Assembly (NCBI RefSeq): GCF_003050935.1
Contig: NZ_QAOX01000005.1
Span: 124,001 to 188,000 of the forward strand
Source of the DNA: Luteibacter sp. OK325
GTDB lineage: Bacteria > Pseudomonadota > Gammaproteobacteria > Xanthomonadales > Rhodanobacteraceae
Direction of reading: 5' to 3'
DNA length: 64,000 bases
Shown here one piece after another: positions 25,224 through 35,101 of this stretch (position 1 is its first letter; every line of letters begins with the position of its first letter). Made by a program: the position numbers and the translations under genes. The notes beneath the pieces are model-generated. The model worked only from the letters and a program-made list of their open reading frames with translations. It ran no database searches and was not told where the DNA came from.

Positions 25224-27446
25224 CTAAGGCGCCTGCACCACCGGGAAGCTCTCACCGACCGTGACCGTGGCCTCGGCGGCGATATCGCTGGCCGAGCGGC
25301 CGAGCTTCACCGCGTACGTCCCCGGCGCCACGCGCCAGCGCTTGCCCGCATCGTCGTAACGCGCCAGTGCCAGCGACTCGAGCGGGATGTTCACGCGGCG
25401 GCTCGCACCTGGCTTCAGCGCGACCTTGCTCCAACCGGCGAGACGTCGCGTGGCGGCGCCAGGCGCGGTTACGTAGATCTGCGGCACGTCGGCACCGGCG
25501 GTCTTGCCGGTATTTTTTACCGTAACGTGGGCGACGGGGTGGCCCTTGGCGTCCTTGTCCACGGCGAAGTCGCTATAGGCGAAGTTCGTGTACGTCAGGC
25601 CATAGCCGAAGGCGAACAGCGGCTCGCGCCTGGTCTTCTCGAACCAGCGGTAGCCGACATCGGCGCCTTCGATGTTGTAGTCGACGTTGTCCGCCGGCTT
25701 CTCTTTGGAATACAGGCCCGCCGCCTGGATGGTCGGGCGGGGAAGCTGGGCTTCGTCCTTAGGCCAGCTCACGGGCAGCCGGCCCGACGGCGAGGCTTCG
25801 CCATAGAGCAATCGTGCGATGCCTTCGCCGCCACCCGAGCCCGGATACCAGGCCTGCAGGACCGCACCGACACTGTCGAGCCAGGGCATCTTCACCGCGC
25901 CATTGGTTTCCAGCACGACGACGGTTCTCGGGTTGGCCTTCGCCACTGCGGCGACGAGCGCGTCCTGGCCATCGGGCAAGGCCATATCGGGCAGGTCGAA
26001 GGATTCGGCAGCCCACTGCGTGACGAAGACCACGGCCACATCGGCGCCTGCGGCCGCCCTGGCCGCGGCGGCGGGATCGGTACCCGGGTCGAAGCTCACC
26101 TTCGCTCCTAGCTTCTGCATAAAGGTAAGCGGCGCGGAGGCGTGGTACCGCACCGGACCCGGCCATCCCGTCGGCTGCAGGCCCGGGACCGGGTCGCCGC
26201 CTTCGTCGGTGACCGTGGACGAGCCGCCACCCGCAAGCACGCCCTTGTCGGCGTGTGCGCCGATCACCACGACCGACTGACCCTTGCGCGACAGCGGTAA
26301 CAGACCCGCCTCATTGCGCAGAAGGACAGCGCCGGCCTCGAGCGTGTCACGGGCGACCTTGCGATCGGCATCGTAGGGCACGGGGGTGGTCGGCTTCGTC
26401 GGGATCGGGTCGTCGATCACGCCGTGGGCAATGAGGCTGCGCATGATGCGCCGGGCCATGTCGTCCAGGCGCGCCTTCGGGACTTCGCCCGAAGCAACGG
26501 CGGCACGCAGCGGTTTGTCGAAGAACACCTCGGCGTCGAACACCTCGCCCGCCGACTCCTGGTCCAGGCCGGCCAGTGCGGCCTTGGCACCGCTATGGAC
26601 GCCACCCCAGTCGGACATGACGAAACCCTTGAAGCCCCATTCCTGCTTCAACACCTGGTTGAGCAGCCAGTCGTGCTCACCCGCGAACGTGCCGTTGACC
26701 CGGTTGTACGAGGACATGACCGAGCCGGGATCGCCATGGGCGATGGCGATCTGGAAAGCGAGCAGGTCGGATTCGCGCAGGGCGACAGGATCGATGTCGG
26801 CGCTGAGCGTGTTGCGGCCGGACTCGAGGTCGTTGATCGCGTAATGCTTGGTGGTCGCGACGATCTTCTGTTCCTGGATACCCTTGATCGTGGCGCCAAC
26901 GATGGTGCCCGCCAGGATCGGATCCTCACCGGCGTACTCGAAGTTGCGGCCGTTGCGCGGGTCGCGCACCAGGTTCACGCCGCCCGAAAGCAGCACCCCG
27001 TAGCCCTTGCCGCGCGCCTCGCCACCGATCATGCGACCGCCGGCATGGGCAACGGCGGTATCGAAGCTGGCCGCCGTGGCCAGTCCGGCCGGCAGCGAGA
27101 TCGCACCCTTGCCGTCGATACCCGGCTTGTTCACGCCCAGGCCCGCGTCCGTCTCGTTGATCGCGGGCAGGCCAAGGCGCGGCAGCGCGGGAACGTAGCC
27201 TGCGCCACTCACGGCACCCTCGGGCACGCCGTGCTTGTCGCTGGCCAGGCCGAAGTCGGAGCGGATCAGGCGAAATTTCTCATCGTCCGTCATGGCTGCG
27301 ACGACGAGCTCGGCCCGGCGATCCACCGACAGCGAGCGGTCCATCCACGGGCGGCCCGGTGGCGTGGCCGCACTGGCGGTGGCGGCGAGGCCGGCGGTGA
27401 TGGCGAAGGCGAGGGCGGTGCGGCGCGCGGTATCGGGCATGGTCAC
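25224..27446 (-). CDS. Glycoside hydrolase family 3 beta-glucosidase
   Basis: 740-residue exported GH3 enzyme that releases beta-linked glucose (or a related sugar) from oligosaccharides. A signal peptide (about 1-27, ending ATASA) is followed by the TIM-barrel domain with GYGVLLSGGVNLVRDPRNGRN, KHYAINDLE and the catalytic Asp in FVMSDWGGVHSG (about 277-288). The alpha/beta sandwich starts near 390 (VVVIGAHADKGVLAGGGSS), and a C-terminal fibronectin-III-like domain spans about 650-735. ATG codons at 27446 and 27440 are alternatives. It is divergent from lhr. Confidence 0.92.
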   Translation of the reverse strand: MTMPDTARRTALAFAITAGLAATASAATPPGRPWMDRSLSVDRRAELVVAAMTDDEKFRLIRSDFGLASDKHGVPEGAVSGAGYVPALPRLGLPAINETDAGLGVNKPGIDGKGAISLPAGLATAASFDTAVAHAGGRMIGGEARGKGYGVLLSGGVNLVRDPRNGRNFEYAGEDPILAGTIVGATIKGIQEQKIVATTKHYAINDLESGRNTLSADIDPVALRESDLLAFQIAIAHGDPGSVMSSYNRVNGTFAGEHDWLLNQVLKQEWGFKGFVMSDWGGVHSGAKAALAGLDQESAGEVFDAEVFFDKPLRAAVASGEVPKARLDDMARRIMRSLIAHGVIDDPIPTKPTTPVPYDADRKVARDTLEAGAVLLRNEAGLLPLSRKGQSVVVIGAHADKGVLAGGGSSTVTDEGGDPVPGLQPTGWPGPVRYHASAPLTFMQKLGAKVSFDPGTDPAAAARAAAGADVAVVFVTQWAAESFDLPDMALPDGQDALVAAVAKANPRTVVVLETNGAVKMPWLDSVGAVLQAWYPGSGGGEGIARLLYGEASPSGRLPVSWPKDEAQLPRPTIQAAGLYSKEKPADNVDYNIEGADVGYRWFEKTRREPLFAFGYGLTYTNFAYSDFAVDKDAKGHPVAHVTVKNTGKTAGADVPQIYVTAPGAATRRLAGWSKVALKPGASRRVNIPLESLALARYDDAGKRWRVAPGTYAVKLGRSASDIAAEATVTVGESFPVVQAP

Positions 27447-27567
27447 GAAGTCGGTCCGGGGAAACGTCTACGTTCGTTCAGTAACGTTTTTATCGCAACC
27501 CGCGAGACGGCTTCGCGGTAGTCTCGAACTTGACCCATGAACCGCCAGCCCCCACTTAAGTGATTCA

Positions 27568-30500
27568 ATGAATTCACAAAAGTCGATGCCGCTAGACGCT
27601 TTTCATCCCGCCGTCGCCGCCTGGTTCGGGAATACATTTCCGGAGCCTACGGCCGCGCAGGCAGCCGCGTGGCCGGCGATCCGGTCCGGGCGCCATACCC
27701 TCGTCGCCGCGCCGACGGGTTCGGGCAAGACCCTCACCGCCTTCCTGTCGGCCATCGACATGCTGGTGCGCGAAGGCATCCGCGACGGCGGCCTGCCGGA
27801 CCGCACGACCATCCTCTACGTATCGCCGCTGAAAGCGCTGTCCAACGACATCCGTATCAACCTGGACGCGCCGCTGGCCGGCATCCGGGAAGAACTGCGC
27901 AAGCAGGGCCTGCCGGATCTCGAGATTCGCACCGCGGTGCGCACGGGCGATACACCGGCGTCCGATCGCGAGCGCATGAAGAAGCGACCGCCGCACATCC
28001 TGGTCACGACGCCCGAGTCGCTTTACGTGCTGCTTGGCTCCGCCTCCGGCCGTTCCATGCTGGCGAACGTGCGCGAAGTGATCGTCGACGAGATCCATGC
28101 CGTCGCGGCGAGCAAGCGCGGCAGCCACCTGGCGTTGTCGCTCGAACGCCTGGAATCGCTGGCGCAGCGGCGCATCACCCGCATCGGCCTGTCCGCCACG
28201 CAGAAACCGATCGAAAAGGTGGCCGCCTTCCTCACCGGCAATGCGAAAGAAGACTGCGCCATCATCGACATCGGCCATACGCGCAAGCGCGACCTCGCGT
28301 TGGAAGTACCGCCGGTGCCGCTCGAAGCGGTGATGTCCAACGACATGTGGGAGCTGGTCTACAACCGGCTGTCCAACCTGATCGAGCAGCATCGCACCAC
28401 ACTGATCTTCGTCAATACGCGGCGCATGGCCGAGCGCCTGGCACGTCACCTTTCGGAACGTCTCGGGCGGGAAGCGGTCACGGCGCACCATGGAAGCCTG
28501 TCGCGCGAACAACGCCTGGACGCGGAGCAGCGCCTGAAGAAGGGTGAGCTGCGCGCATTGGTCGCCACGGCCTCGCTCGAACTCGGTATCGACATTGGCG
28601 ACATCGACCTGGTCTGCCAGATCGCCTCGCCGCGATCCATCGCCGCCTTTCTGCAACGCGCAGGCCGCGCGGGTCATGACGTCGGCGGTACACCGAAGGC
28701 GCGTCTGTTTCCGACCTCGCGTGACGATCTGGTCGAATGCGCCGCCTTGCTCGACTGCGTGCGCCGCGGTGAACTCGATACCCTGGTAATGCCCCACCAG
28801 CCGCTCGACGTACTCGCCCAGCAGATCGTGGCCGAGGTGGCCTGCCAGGAATGGGACGAGGACGCCCTGTTCGATCTCGTCCGCCGCGCATATCCATTCA
28901 ACGCACTCAAGCGCGAGATCTTCGACGATACCGTGCGCATGCTCGCCGAGGGCTTCACCACGCGCGTTGGCCCGCGCGGTGCATACATCCACCGCGATGC
29001 GGTGAACAAGCGGCTGCGCGAACGTCGTGGTGCGAAGCTCACCGCCGTCACCTCCGGCGGGACCATCCCGGACACGGGCGACTACAACGTCCTTCTCGAA
29101 CCGCAGGCGATCGTGGTCGGCACCGTGAACGAAGACTTCGCCATCGAGAGCATGGCCGGCGATGTATTCCAGTTGGGCAACCGTTCGTATCGCATCATTC
29201 GGGTGGAGATGGGTCGGCTGCGTGTCGAAGATGCGCAGGGACAGCCACCGAATATTCCTTTCTGGCTCGGCGAAGCGCCCGGGCGCACCGACGAACTGTC
29301 GATCGGTGTGTCGCGCCTGCGCAGTGAGATCTCGGAGAAGTTCGATGAAGGTGGCCGCGACGCGGCGCTCGACTGGCTGACTGCCGAGCTGAGCCTCAGC
29401 AAAGCCGCCGCCGAGCAGGTGGTCGACTATCTGTTCCGCGCACGCGCGGCACTCGGTGCCTTGCCGACGCATGACACCCTGGTGATGGAACGCTTCTTCG
29501 ACGAATCCGGCGGCACGCAGTTGATCATCCACACGCCGTTCGGCAGCCGGATCAATCGCGCCTGGGGCCTGGCCCTGCGTAAGCGCTTCTGCCGCAAGTT
29601 CAACTTCGAGCTGCAGGCTGCGGCGACCGAAGACGCCATCGTGCTTTCACTGTCCACCAGCCATAGCTTCCCGCTGGATGAAGTCGCGCGCTACCTGCAC
29701 TCGAACTCGGCCGAGCACGTGTTGATCCAGGCCCTGCTCGACGCACCGCTCTTCGGCGTGCGCTGGCGCTGGAATGCAACCACGGCGCTGGCATTGCCAC
29801 GCTTCAGCGGCGGCAAGAAGGTGCCGCCGCAGCTGCAACGGATGAAGAGCGAAGACCTGCTAGCCACGGTCTTCCCTGACCAGGTCGCCTGCGCGGAGAA
29901 CCTCGTCGGCGAGCGCGAGGTGCCCGACCATCCGCTGGTTAACCAGACGATTGAAGACTGCCTGCACGAGGCGATGGACAGTGAAGGCCTGCTCGCCATT
30001 CTTCGCGGTCTGGAGTCGGGTGCCATCCGGATGGTGTCGCGCGACCTCGCCACACCCTCGCCGCTGGCCGCCGAGATCCTCAACGCGGCGCCGTACGCCT
30101 TTCTCGACGACGCGCCGCTGGAAGAACGTCGTACCCACGCCGTGCAGTCGCGCCGCTGGAACGAGGCGGAGACGGCCGACGATCTCGGCCGGCTCGACGC
30201 CGAGGCGATTGCGTCCGTACGCGAAGAAGCGTGGCCCGAGGCACGCAACGCCGACGAGATGCATGAGGCGCTCATGCTGCTAGGTGCCGTGACCGAAAAC
30301 GACATACACGAGCACCCCGCATGGGCCGGACTGCTGCACGCGCTGGCGAAGGATGCGCGTGCGACGGTGCTTACCCACGGCGAGGTATCGCTGTGGGTTG
30401 CCGCCGAGCGCCTGCCGACATGGCGCGCTATCCAGCCTGGTGCAGCGGCGTCGCCTGCCATCGCCGCGCCGCCGGAGTTTGAAGCGCAGGCGTGGACGAT

Positions 30501-31875
30501 GGAATCGGCCCTGGTCGACATCGTTCGCGGCCGCCTCGGCGGTCTCGGCCCGGTGCCTGCGCGCGTGCTCGCTTCGTCCCTCGGCGTGGAGAACAGCGCC
30601 ATCGATCTCGCGCTGACATCGCTCGAAACCGAAGGCTACGTCATGCGCGGGCCGTTCTCCCCGGGCACCACGGAGGTGGAATGGTGTGAGCGGCATCTGC
30701 TCGCGCGTATCCATCGCTACACCATCGGCCGCTTGCGTCGCGAGATCGAACCGGTCGCGCCGCGCGACTTCATGCGCTTCCTTCTCGACTGGCAACACGT
30801 GACCCGCAATACACAGGTCGCCGGTCCCGATGCGCTGGCTGGCGTGATCGCACAGCTCGAAGGTTTCGAGGCCGCCGCGGGTGCGTGGGAGGCCGAGCTG
30901 CTGCCTGCGCGTGTCAGCGACTACAGCATCGGCTGGCTCGATGACCTTTGCCGGGCCGGACGCGTGGTGTGGAGTCGCCTGCGCCTGGGTACGGGCAGCG
31001 GCGGCCCCGTCCGCTCCACGCCCATCGTGTTGCTGCCGCGGCGGCAGTTGCCGATCTGGTCGGCGGCGGCACCGGCGATCGCCGAAGAATTGCCGCTGTC
31101 CTCGCGGGCGCAGGCCGTGGCCGATGCACTGCGCGATGAAGGCGCGCTGTTCTTCGATGAGCTCGCGTCGTCGACGCGCCTGCTACGTACCGAACTCGAA
31201 GATGCACTTGGCGAACTGGTGGCCGCCGGCCGCGTCACCGCGGACAGCTTCGCCGGGCTGCGCGCCTTGTTGCTCCCGGCGTCCAGGCGCAACGGCAGCC
31301 GTCATCGCCGCACGCGCCGGCACATGATGAGTGGTATCGAGGATGCGGGTCGCTGGTCGCTGGCGCGTCGGCCGAACGAACAGCGCAATGATGCCGATGG
31401 GCTCGACCACATGGCACGCACGTTGCTGCGCCGCTATGGCGTGGTCAGCTGGCGCATCCTCGAACGCGAGGCTGCGTGGTTGCCAACGTGGCGGGATCTG
31501 CGGCGGGTGTTCCATCGCCTGGAGGCACGCGGCGAGATCCGCGGCGGCCGTTTCGTCGATGGCCTGGTGGGCGAGCAGTTCGCGCTGCCGGAGGCACTCG
31601 CGGCGCTACGGCAGATTCGCCACCGCGAGCATGATGGTGAAATGGTCTGTATCGCGGGCACCGATCCGCTGAATCTCATCGGCACGATCATCGCGGGAGC
31701 GGCGAAGGTTCCCGCGGTGCTCGGCACGCGTATTGCCATACGTGACGGCATGCCCTTGGCGGCGATGATCGCCGGCAAGTTCGTCACACTGATGCGTTTG
31801 GAAGGCGATGACGAGCGGGAAGCGCGCTCGGCGTTACAGAGGCATGCGACGTTTTCGACGGCGATGTCGTTTTGA
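27568..31875 (+). CDS. lhr: Large ATP-dependent helicase Lhr
   Basis: 1435-residue superfamily 2 DNA helicase of the long Lhr type. Walker A is APTGSGKT (48-55) and Walker B is VDEIH (about 173-177); motif VI is in [12 protein letters not shown] (about 367-378). The Lhr-core winged-helix region continues to about residue 870. The long C-terminal extension (about 880-1435), with additional winged-helix modules, is present, as in Enterobacteria and Pseudomonads, so the gene is full length. Lhr is linked to DNA repair; precise role unsettled. A REP cluster follows the stop. Confidence 0.94.
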   Translation: MNSQKSMPLDAFHPAVAAWFGNTFPEPTAAQAAAWPAIRSGRHTLVAAPTGSGKTLTAFLSAIDMLVREGIRDGGLPDRTTILYVSPLKALSNDIRINLDAPLAGIREELRKQGLPDLEIRTAVRTGDTPASDRERMKKRPPHILVTTPESLYVLLGSASGRSMLANVREVIVDEIHAVAASKRGSHLALSLERLESLAQRRITRIGLSATQKPIEKVAAFLTGNAKEDCAIIDIGHTRKRDLALEVPPVPLEAVMSNDMWELVYNRLSNLIEQHRTTLIFVNTRRMAERLARHLSERLGREAVTAHHGSLSREQRLDAEQRLKKGELRALVATASLELGIDIGDIDLVCQIASPRSIAAFLQRAGRAGHDVGGTPKARLFPTSRDDLVECAALLDCVRRGELDTLVMPHQPLDVLAQQIVAEVACQEWDEDALFDLVRRAYPFNALKREIFDDTVRMLAEGFTTRVGPRGAYIHRDAVNKRLRERRGAKLTAVTSGGTIPDTGDYNVLLEPQAIVVGTVNEDFAIESMAGDVFQLGNRSYRIIRVEMGRLRVEDAQGQPPNIPFWLGEAPGRTDELSIGVSRLRSEISEKFDEGGRDAALDWLTAELSLSKAAAEQVVDYLFRARAALGALPTHDTLVMERFFDESGGTQLIIHTPFGSRINRAWGLALRKRFCRKFNFELQAAATEDAIVLSLSTSHSFPLDEVARYLHSNSAEHVLIQALLDAPLFGVRWRWNATTALALPRFSGGKKVPPQLQRMKSEDLLATVFPDQVACAENLVGEREVPDHPLVNQTIEDCLHEAMDSEGLLAILRGLESGAIRMVSRDLATPSPLAAEILNAAPYAFLDDAPLEERRTHAVQSRRWNEAETADDLGRLDAEAIASVREEAWPEARNADEMHEALMLLGAVTENDIHEHPAWAGLLHALAKDARATVLTHGEVSLWVAAERLPTWRAIQPGAAASPAIAAPPEFEAQAWTMESALVDIVRGRLGGLGPVPARVLASSLGVENSAIDLALTSLETEGYVMRGPFSPGTTEVEWCERHLLARIHRYTIGRLRREIEPVAPRDFMRFLLDWQHVTRNTQVAGPDALAGVIAQLEGFEAAAGAWEAELLPARVSDYSIGWLDDLCRAGRVVWSRLRLGTGSGGPVRSTPIVLLPRRQLPIWSAAAPAIAEELPLSSRAQAVADALRDEGALFFDELASSTRLLRTELEDALGELVAAGRVTADSFAGLRALLLPASRRNGSRHRRTRRHMMSGIEDAGRWSLARRPNEQRNDADGLDHMARTLLRRYGVVSWRILEREAAWLPTWRDLRRVFHRLEARGEIRGGRFVDGLVGEQFALPEALAALRQIRHREHDGEMVCIAGTDPLNLIGTIIAGAAKVPAVLGTRIAIRDGMPLAAMIAGKFVTLMRLEGDDEREARSALQRHATFSTAMSF

Positions 31876-31884
31876 GGCAAGAGC

Positions 31885-32008
31885 ATCGCCGATGAATCGG
31901 CTCCCACAGAAAGCGGCTCCCACACAAGGCAACAGCTGCTTTCTGTGGGAGCCGCGATGTGTGGGAGCCGCTTCAGCGGCGATGTGTGGGAGCCGCTTCA
32001 GCGGCGAT
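31885..32008. repeat. REP cluster (types B and A)
   Basis: One inverted type B unit, followed by a partial GCGGCTCCCACAC, a truncated TGTGGGAGCCGCGAT and two complete forward type A units in direct repeat (TGTGGGAGCCG then CTTCAGCGGCGAT). It ends six bases before the stop of the convergent hexosaminidase gene. Confidence 0.85.
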
Positions 32009-32013
32009 GCTTC

Positions 32014-34290
32014 TCAACGCAGCTGCACATCCCCAATCACCCAGATCTTCGGCCCCGGCTTGCCGGTAATCACGAAGCACAGGTCATGCACACCTTCGCG
32101 CTTGGGCAGGATGCCCTGCAACGTAGCGCGGCCGTCTTTCGCCTTGTCCAGCGCAATGGTCGAGATCTTCGGGCCGTCGCAGGAATCCTGGTGCACCTCG
32201 ATCTCGCCGGCACGTGAGCGCGCCTTGCGCGAAACGATGCCCACGGTGTCCTTCCACAGTGCGTAGTTGTACGGCAGGCGGTTCACGGACACGTCCACGC
32301 CGTAGCGGCCGTCGAGCTTCACGCCTTTCCACACCCAGCAGGTGTTCATGATGTCGACCTTGTACACCGGCCGCACGCCGTTTACCGCGTCTGGCGCTTC
32401 GATGCGGAGCACTAGCTTGTCGGCGCATGTATCGAGCTGGTCGCTGGACCGGCGCAGGAGCGACTTCGCGTCGATGGCTTCGTCACGCGGGCCGGCGAGG
32501 GCGAAACTGTTGTCGAACGCATTGGCACGGACCGTCGTCGGCAAGGACACGTCGAACGGCGCGGTATACGCGGTGGACTGCGCCGTTGGCGATGAGCCAT
32601 CCGTGGTGTAACGGATGGCGCCGTAGCCGGTCTGGGTGGACAGGGTGACCTTTGCCTTGTCGCCATCCGCAGCGGCGGCGGCGATGGCGACCGCGTAGGC
32701 ACCGTCGGCAGGCACGATGCCGGCGGCGCGATAGCGGGACATCTCCGCCGGCAGGCGCGCGACGAAGCCATTCCAGTCCGCCGTCGGCGACCAGGTGCGC
32801 TCGGCGAGAGCGGCAATACGCGGGAAGACAGCGTGTTGCGTGCGATACCAGTTCGGCAGGTACTCGGTAAACACCGTGACCTGCGCGCCGAGCACGTGGG
32901 TCGCCTTGTCCGCGGCGATGTCCGCCGGCACCGGGTCGAAGTCGTAGACGTTCTTCAATGTCTGGACCTGGGGGCTACCCGGCTGCTCGTCGGGCAGGGT
33001 GGACTGGAGGCGGTCCAGGTAGAGCGTCGGCGAGGGCGCCATCACCACGTCGTGCCCTGCATTGGCAGCCTTGATCGCGCCCTTGGTGCCACGCCAGGAC
33101 ATTACGGTTGCACTCGCCGGCACCTTGCCGTCGAGGATCTCGTCCCAGCCGATGATCCGGCGACCGTGCTGGTCGAGATAGTTGCCGATACGTTCGACGA
33201 ACCAGCCCTGCAGCTTCTCCTCGTTGTCGATACCGAGCGATTTCATCTTCGCCTGGATCGTTTTCGAATGCTCCCACTCGTCCTTGGCCGCTTCGTCGCC
33301 ACCGACGTGGATATACGTCGACGGGAAGATCGCCATCACCTCGTCGAGCACATTTTCCAGGAAGGTGAAGGTGCCATCGTCCACGTTGAACAACGCCGTG
33401 TTGACGCCCCAGTCCGTCGAGACACCGAGCTTCTTGCTGCCGGCACCGAACTGCGGGTACGCCGCGACGGCCGCCTGCGCGTGACCCGGCATTTCGATCT
33501 CGGGCACCACGGTGATGTGCCGCTCTGCCGCATAGGCGACGATCTGCTTCGCCTCGTCCTGCGTGTAGAAGCCGCAATACGGGCGGTCCGGGTCACCGGT
33601 GAGTGCCACGTCCGGACCGATCGGCTTGCGGCAGGCCCCAACCTCCGTCAGCTTCGGATACTTGAGGATCTGCAGGCGCCAGCCCTGGTCGTCGGTGAGA
33701 TGCCAATGGAAGGTGTTGAGCTTGTGCAGCGCCATCTGGTCGAGCAGGTGTTCGATTTCGGTGACCGACTGGAAGTGACGGGCGGAGTCGAGCATCAGGC
33801 CGCGCCAGGCGAAACGCGGCGCATCGACGATGTGCACGGCGGGCACGCCATTCTGCGTGGCCGGATCGGTGAGCAACTGCCAGTAGGTCACCGCACCGTA
33901 GAACAGGCCGGTTTCATCGTTGGCGGCAATGCGTACCCCGTTGCCGTTCACGTCGAGCGTATAGGCCTCGCGACCCTTGGTCGTCGTGTCGGTAAGCAGG
34001 ACGATCGCGCCGTCTCGCGGCTTGCCCTCGACGATGGCGATATCCACACCGCGTGCCTGGCGGATCCAGCCTTGCAGCTGGCTCGCGACTTTCTTCGCCG
34101 CGGCGTTGTCCGGTGCCACGACGATGGTGGTCGAGGCGTTGAGACGGTAATGCCCTGGCAGGCGCTGCAGTGATGCCGGCTGCGGGATCAGTGAGAGCGG
34201 TGTGCTATCGACGGGGCCGGCTTCGTGCCTCGGCTGGCTGGCGCAAGCGGTAAGGCCAAGGGCCATGGCGAGGATGAGGGTTCGGCGCAT
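32014..34290 (-). CDS. Family 20 beta-N-acetylhexosaminidase, lipoprotein
   Basis: 758-residue GH20 enzyme that removes terminal GlcNAc from chito-oligosaccharides or glycans. A lipoprotein signal ends LGLTAC (lipobox, Cys about residue 15). A GH20b domain (about 30-145) is followed by the catalytic barrel (about 150-500) with HWHLTDDQGWRL and the catalytic Asp-Glu pair in HVGGDEAAKDEW. A CHB_HEX-like C-terminal part (TTDGSSPTAQST) and an extra NPCBM-like beta domain (about 640-758) follow. The ATG at 34290 has AGGAG upstream; a farther ATG at 34455 lies in the repeat region. Context with the TonB receptor and nag genes supports GlcNAc harvest. Confidence 0.93.
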   Translation of the reverse strand: MRRTLILAMALGLTACASQPRHEAGPVDSTPLSLIPQPASLQRLPGHYRLNASTTIVVAPDNAAAKKVASQLQGWIRQARGVDIAIVEGKPRDGAIVLLTDTTTKGREAYTLDVNGNGVRIAANDETGLFYGAVTYWQLLTDPATQNGVPAVHIVDAPRFAWRGLMLDSARHFQSVTEIEHLLDQMALHKLNTFHWHLTDDQGWRLQILKYPKLTEVGACRKPIGPDVALTGDPDRPYCGFYTQDEAKQIVAYAAERHITVVPEIEMPGHAQAAVAAYPQFGAGSKKLGVSTDWGVNTALFNVDDGTFTFLENVLDEVMAIFPSTYIHVGGDEAAKDEWEHSKTIQAKMKSLGIDNEEKLQGWFVERIGNYLDQHGRRIIGWDEILDGKVPASATVMSWRGTKGAIKAANAGHDVVMAPSPTLYLDRLQSTLPDEQPGSPQVQTLKNVYDFDPVPADIAADKATHVLGAQVTVFTEYLPNWYRTQHAVFPRIAALAERTWSPTADWNGFVARLPAEMSRYRAAGIVPADGAYAVAIAAAAADGDKAKVTLSTQTGYGAIRYTTDGSSPTAQSTAYTAPFDVSLPTTVRANAFDNSFALAGPRDEAIDAKSLLRRSSDQLDTCADKLVLRIEAPDAVNGVRPVYKVDIMNTCWVWKGVKLDGRYGVDVSVNRLPYNYALWKDTVGIVSRKARSRAGEIEVHQDSCDGPKISTIALDKAKDGRATLQGILPKREGVHDLCFVITGKPGPKIWVIGDVQLR

Positions 34291-34437
34291 CGATAGCTCC
34301 TGTGAATTTGGGCAACCGCCCGATTGTGCCGGAAACGTACAAAAAAAAGGTTCTTCGCGGACGTCCGCGCACGCCGAAGGCGTCGCCTCTCTCGCTGCTA
34401 CCAACTCACGCCGCGGCGGGTATGGACGTAGCGGTGC

Positions 34438-34580
34438 AGAGCCTTCGGTGCCCACCCTCGCTGCTCAGACAGTCCTCCGCGTTTCGTACCGGAAGGGCCG
34501 CTGCGCGGCCCGTGTTCTTATTGGCCTACGGCCGCTCCACTTGTGCGGAACTCGCCTCGAGGGTGGGCACCGAAGGCTCT
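34438..34580 (+). repeat. Palindrome-ended repeat element, copy 1
   Basis: 143-base element bounded by perfect 23-base terminal inverted repeats (starting AGAGCCTTCGGTGCCC and ending with its reverse complement). The interior includes CTGCTCAGACAGTCCTCCGC and GGCCTACGGCCGCTCCACTT. Copy 2 lies inverted downstream. Confidence 0.75.
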
Positions 34581-34786
34581 TCCGAACCCTGAGGTTCGCG
34601 TGGGTCGAGACAAAGCGCGCGGCAGCATCGTCAGCCAGCACATCGGCACGCTGGCACAGGCGCGAGGAAGGTGTTCGGCAACCGGGTAATGGCAACCGCG
34701 TCCGCTTCGCCCTGGTGTCCCAAGAGCCGACGGGGCCGACGACGGCACCACGCAACGGCTCTCCTTCCACTCCACCGTATCGTGGT

Positions 34787-34932
34787 GAGAGGCCTTGGTG
34801 TCCACCCTCGAGGCGAGTTCCGCACAAGTGGAGCGGCCGTAGGCCAGATAGATACATGGGACGCGTGAGCGGCCTTTCCTTGTCGAACGCGGAGGACTGT
34901 CTGAGCAGCGAGGGTGGGCACCAAGGTCTCCC
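34787..34932 (-). repeat. Palindrome-ended repeat element, copy 2 (inverted)
   Basis: Read on the minus strand it begins GAGACCTTGGTGCCCACC and shares CTGCTCAGACAGTCCTCCGC and GGCCTACGGCCGCTCCACTT with copy 1; the divergent middle (around the TATCTATC stretch) and two changes in the terminal repeats show the copies have drifted. Confidence 0.75.
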
Positions 34933-35005
34933 CCGCGAGACGCCCAAGTGTAGAGAGCGACGGTGAAGCCGAGCGCGCGCGGTCCCCGGTAATCCGCGAA
35001 GAACC

Positions 35006-35041
35006 AAAAAAAGCGGGCCCGATAATGATTAGTCGGGCCCG
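35006..35041 (-). terminator. Intrinsic terminator of the TonB receptor gene
   Basis: On the minus strand CGGGCCCGA pairs with TCGGGCCCG around a ten-base AT-rich loop, followed by GC and TTTTTTT. It lies about 60 bases after the receptor stop. Confidence 0.9.
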
Positions 35042-35101
35042 TGGGGAATGAAGCTTCGAGGGGTTTGCGGCCTTCCCTGGCCGCTGATCCATGACGCTTT
35101 A

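Larger units (their letters stand above)
34349..35005. repeat. 0.65-kb composite inverted repeat
   Basis: Outer arms GGTTCTTCGCGGA (34349-34361) and TCCGCGAAGAACC (34993-35005) enclose weakly similar flanks, then two inverted copies of a strongly conserved element of about 143-146 bases, then a unique centre of about 205 bases (34581-34786). No convincing gene was found inside. It occupies almost the whole gap between the hexosaminidase promoter and the TonB receptor terminator and looks like an inserted repetitive element. Confidence 0.7.

Noticed and set aside
27592-29532. Minus-strand frame of about 646 codons opposite lhr
   Set aside because: Shadow of the helicase coding strand; no domain or ribosome site.
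34302-35092. Several 60-180-codon frames on both strands between the hexosaminidase and TonB genes
   Set aside because: They are translations of the inverted repeat elements: the same peptide fragments appear from both copies and in several frames, without ribosome sites or conserved domains.
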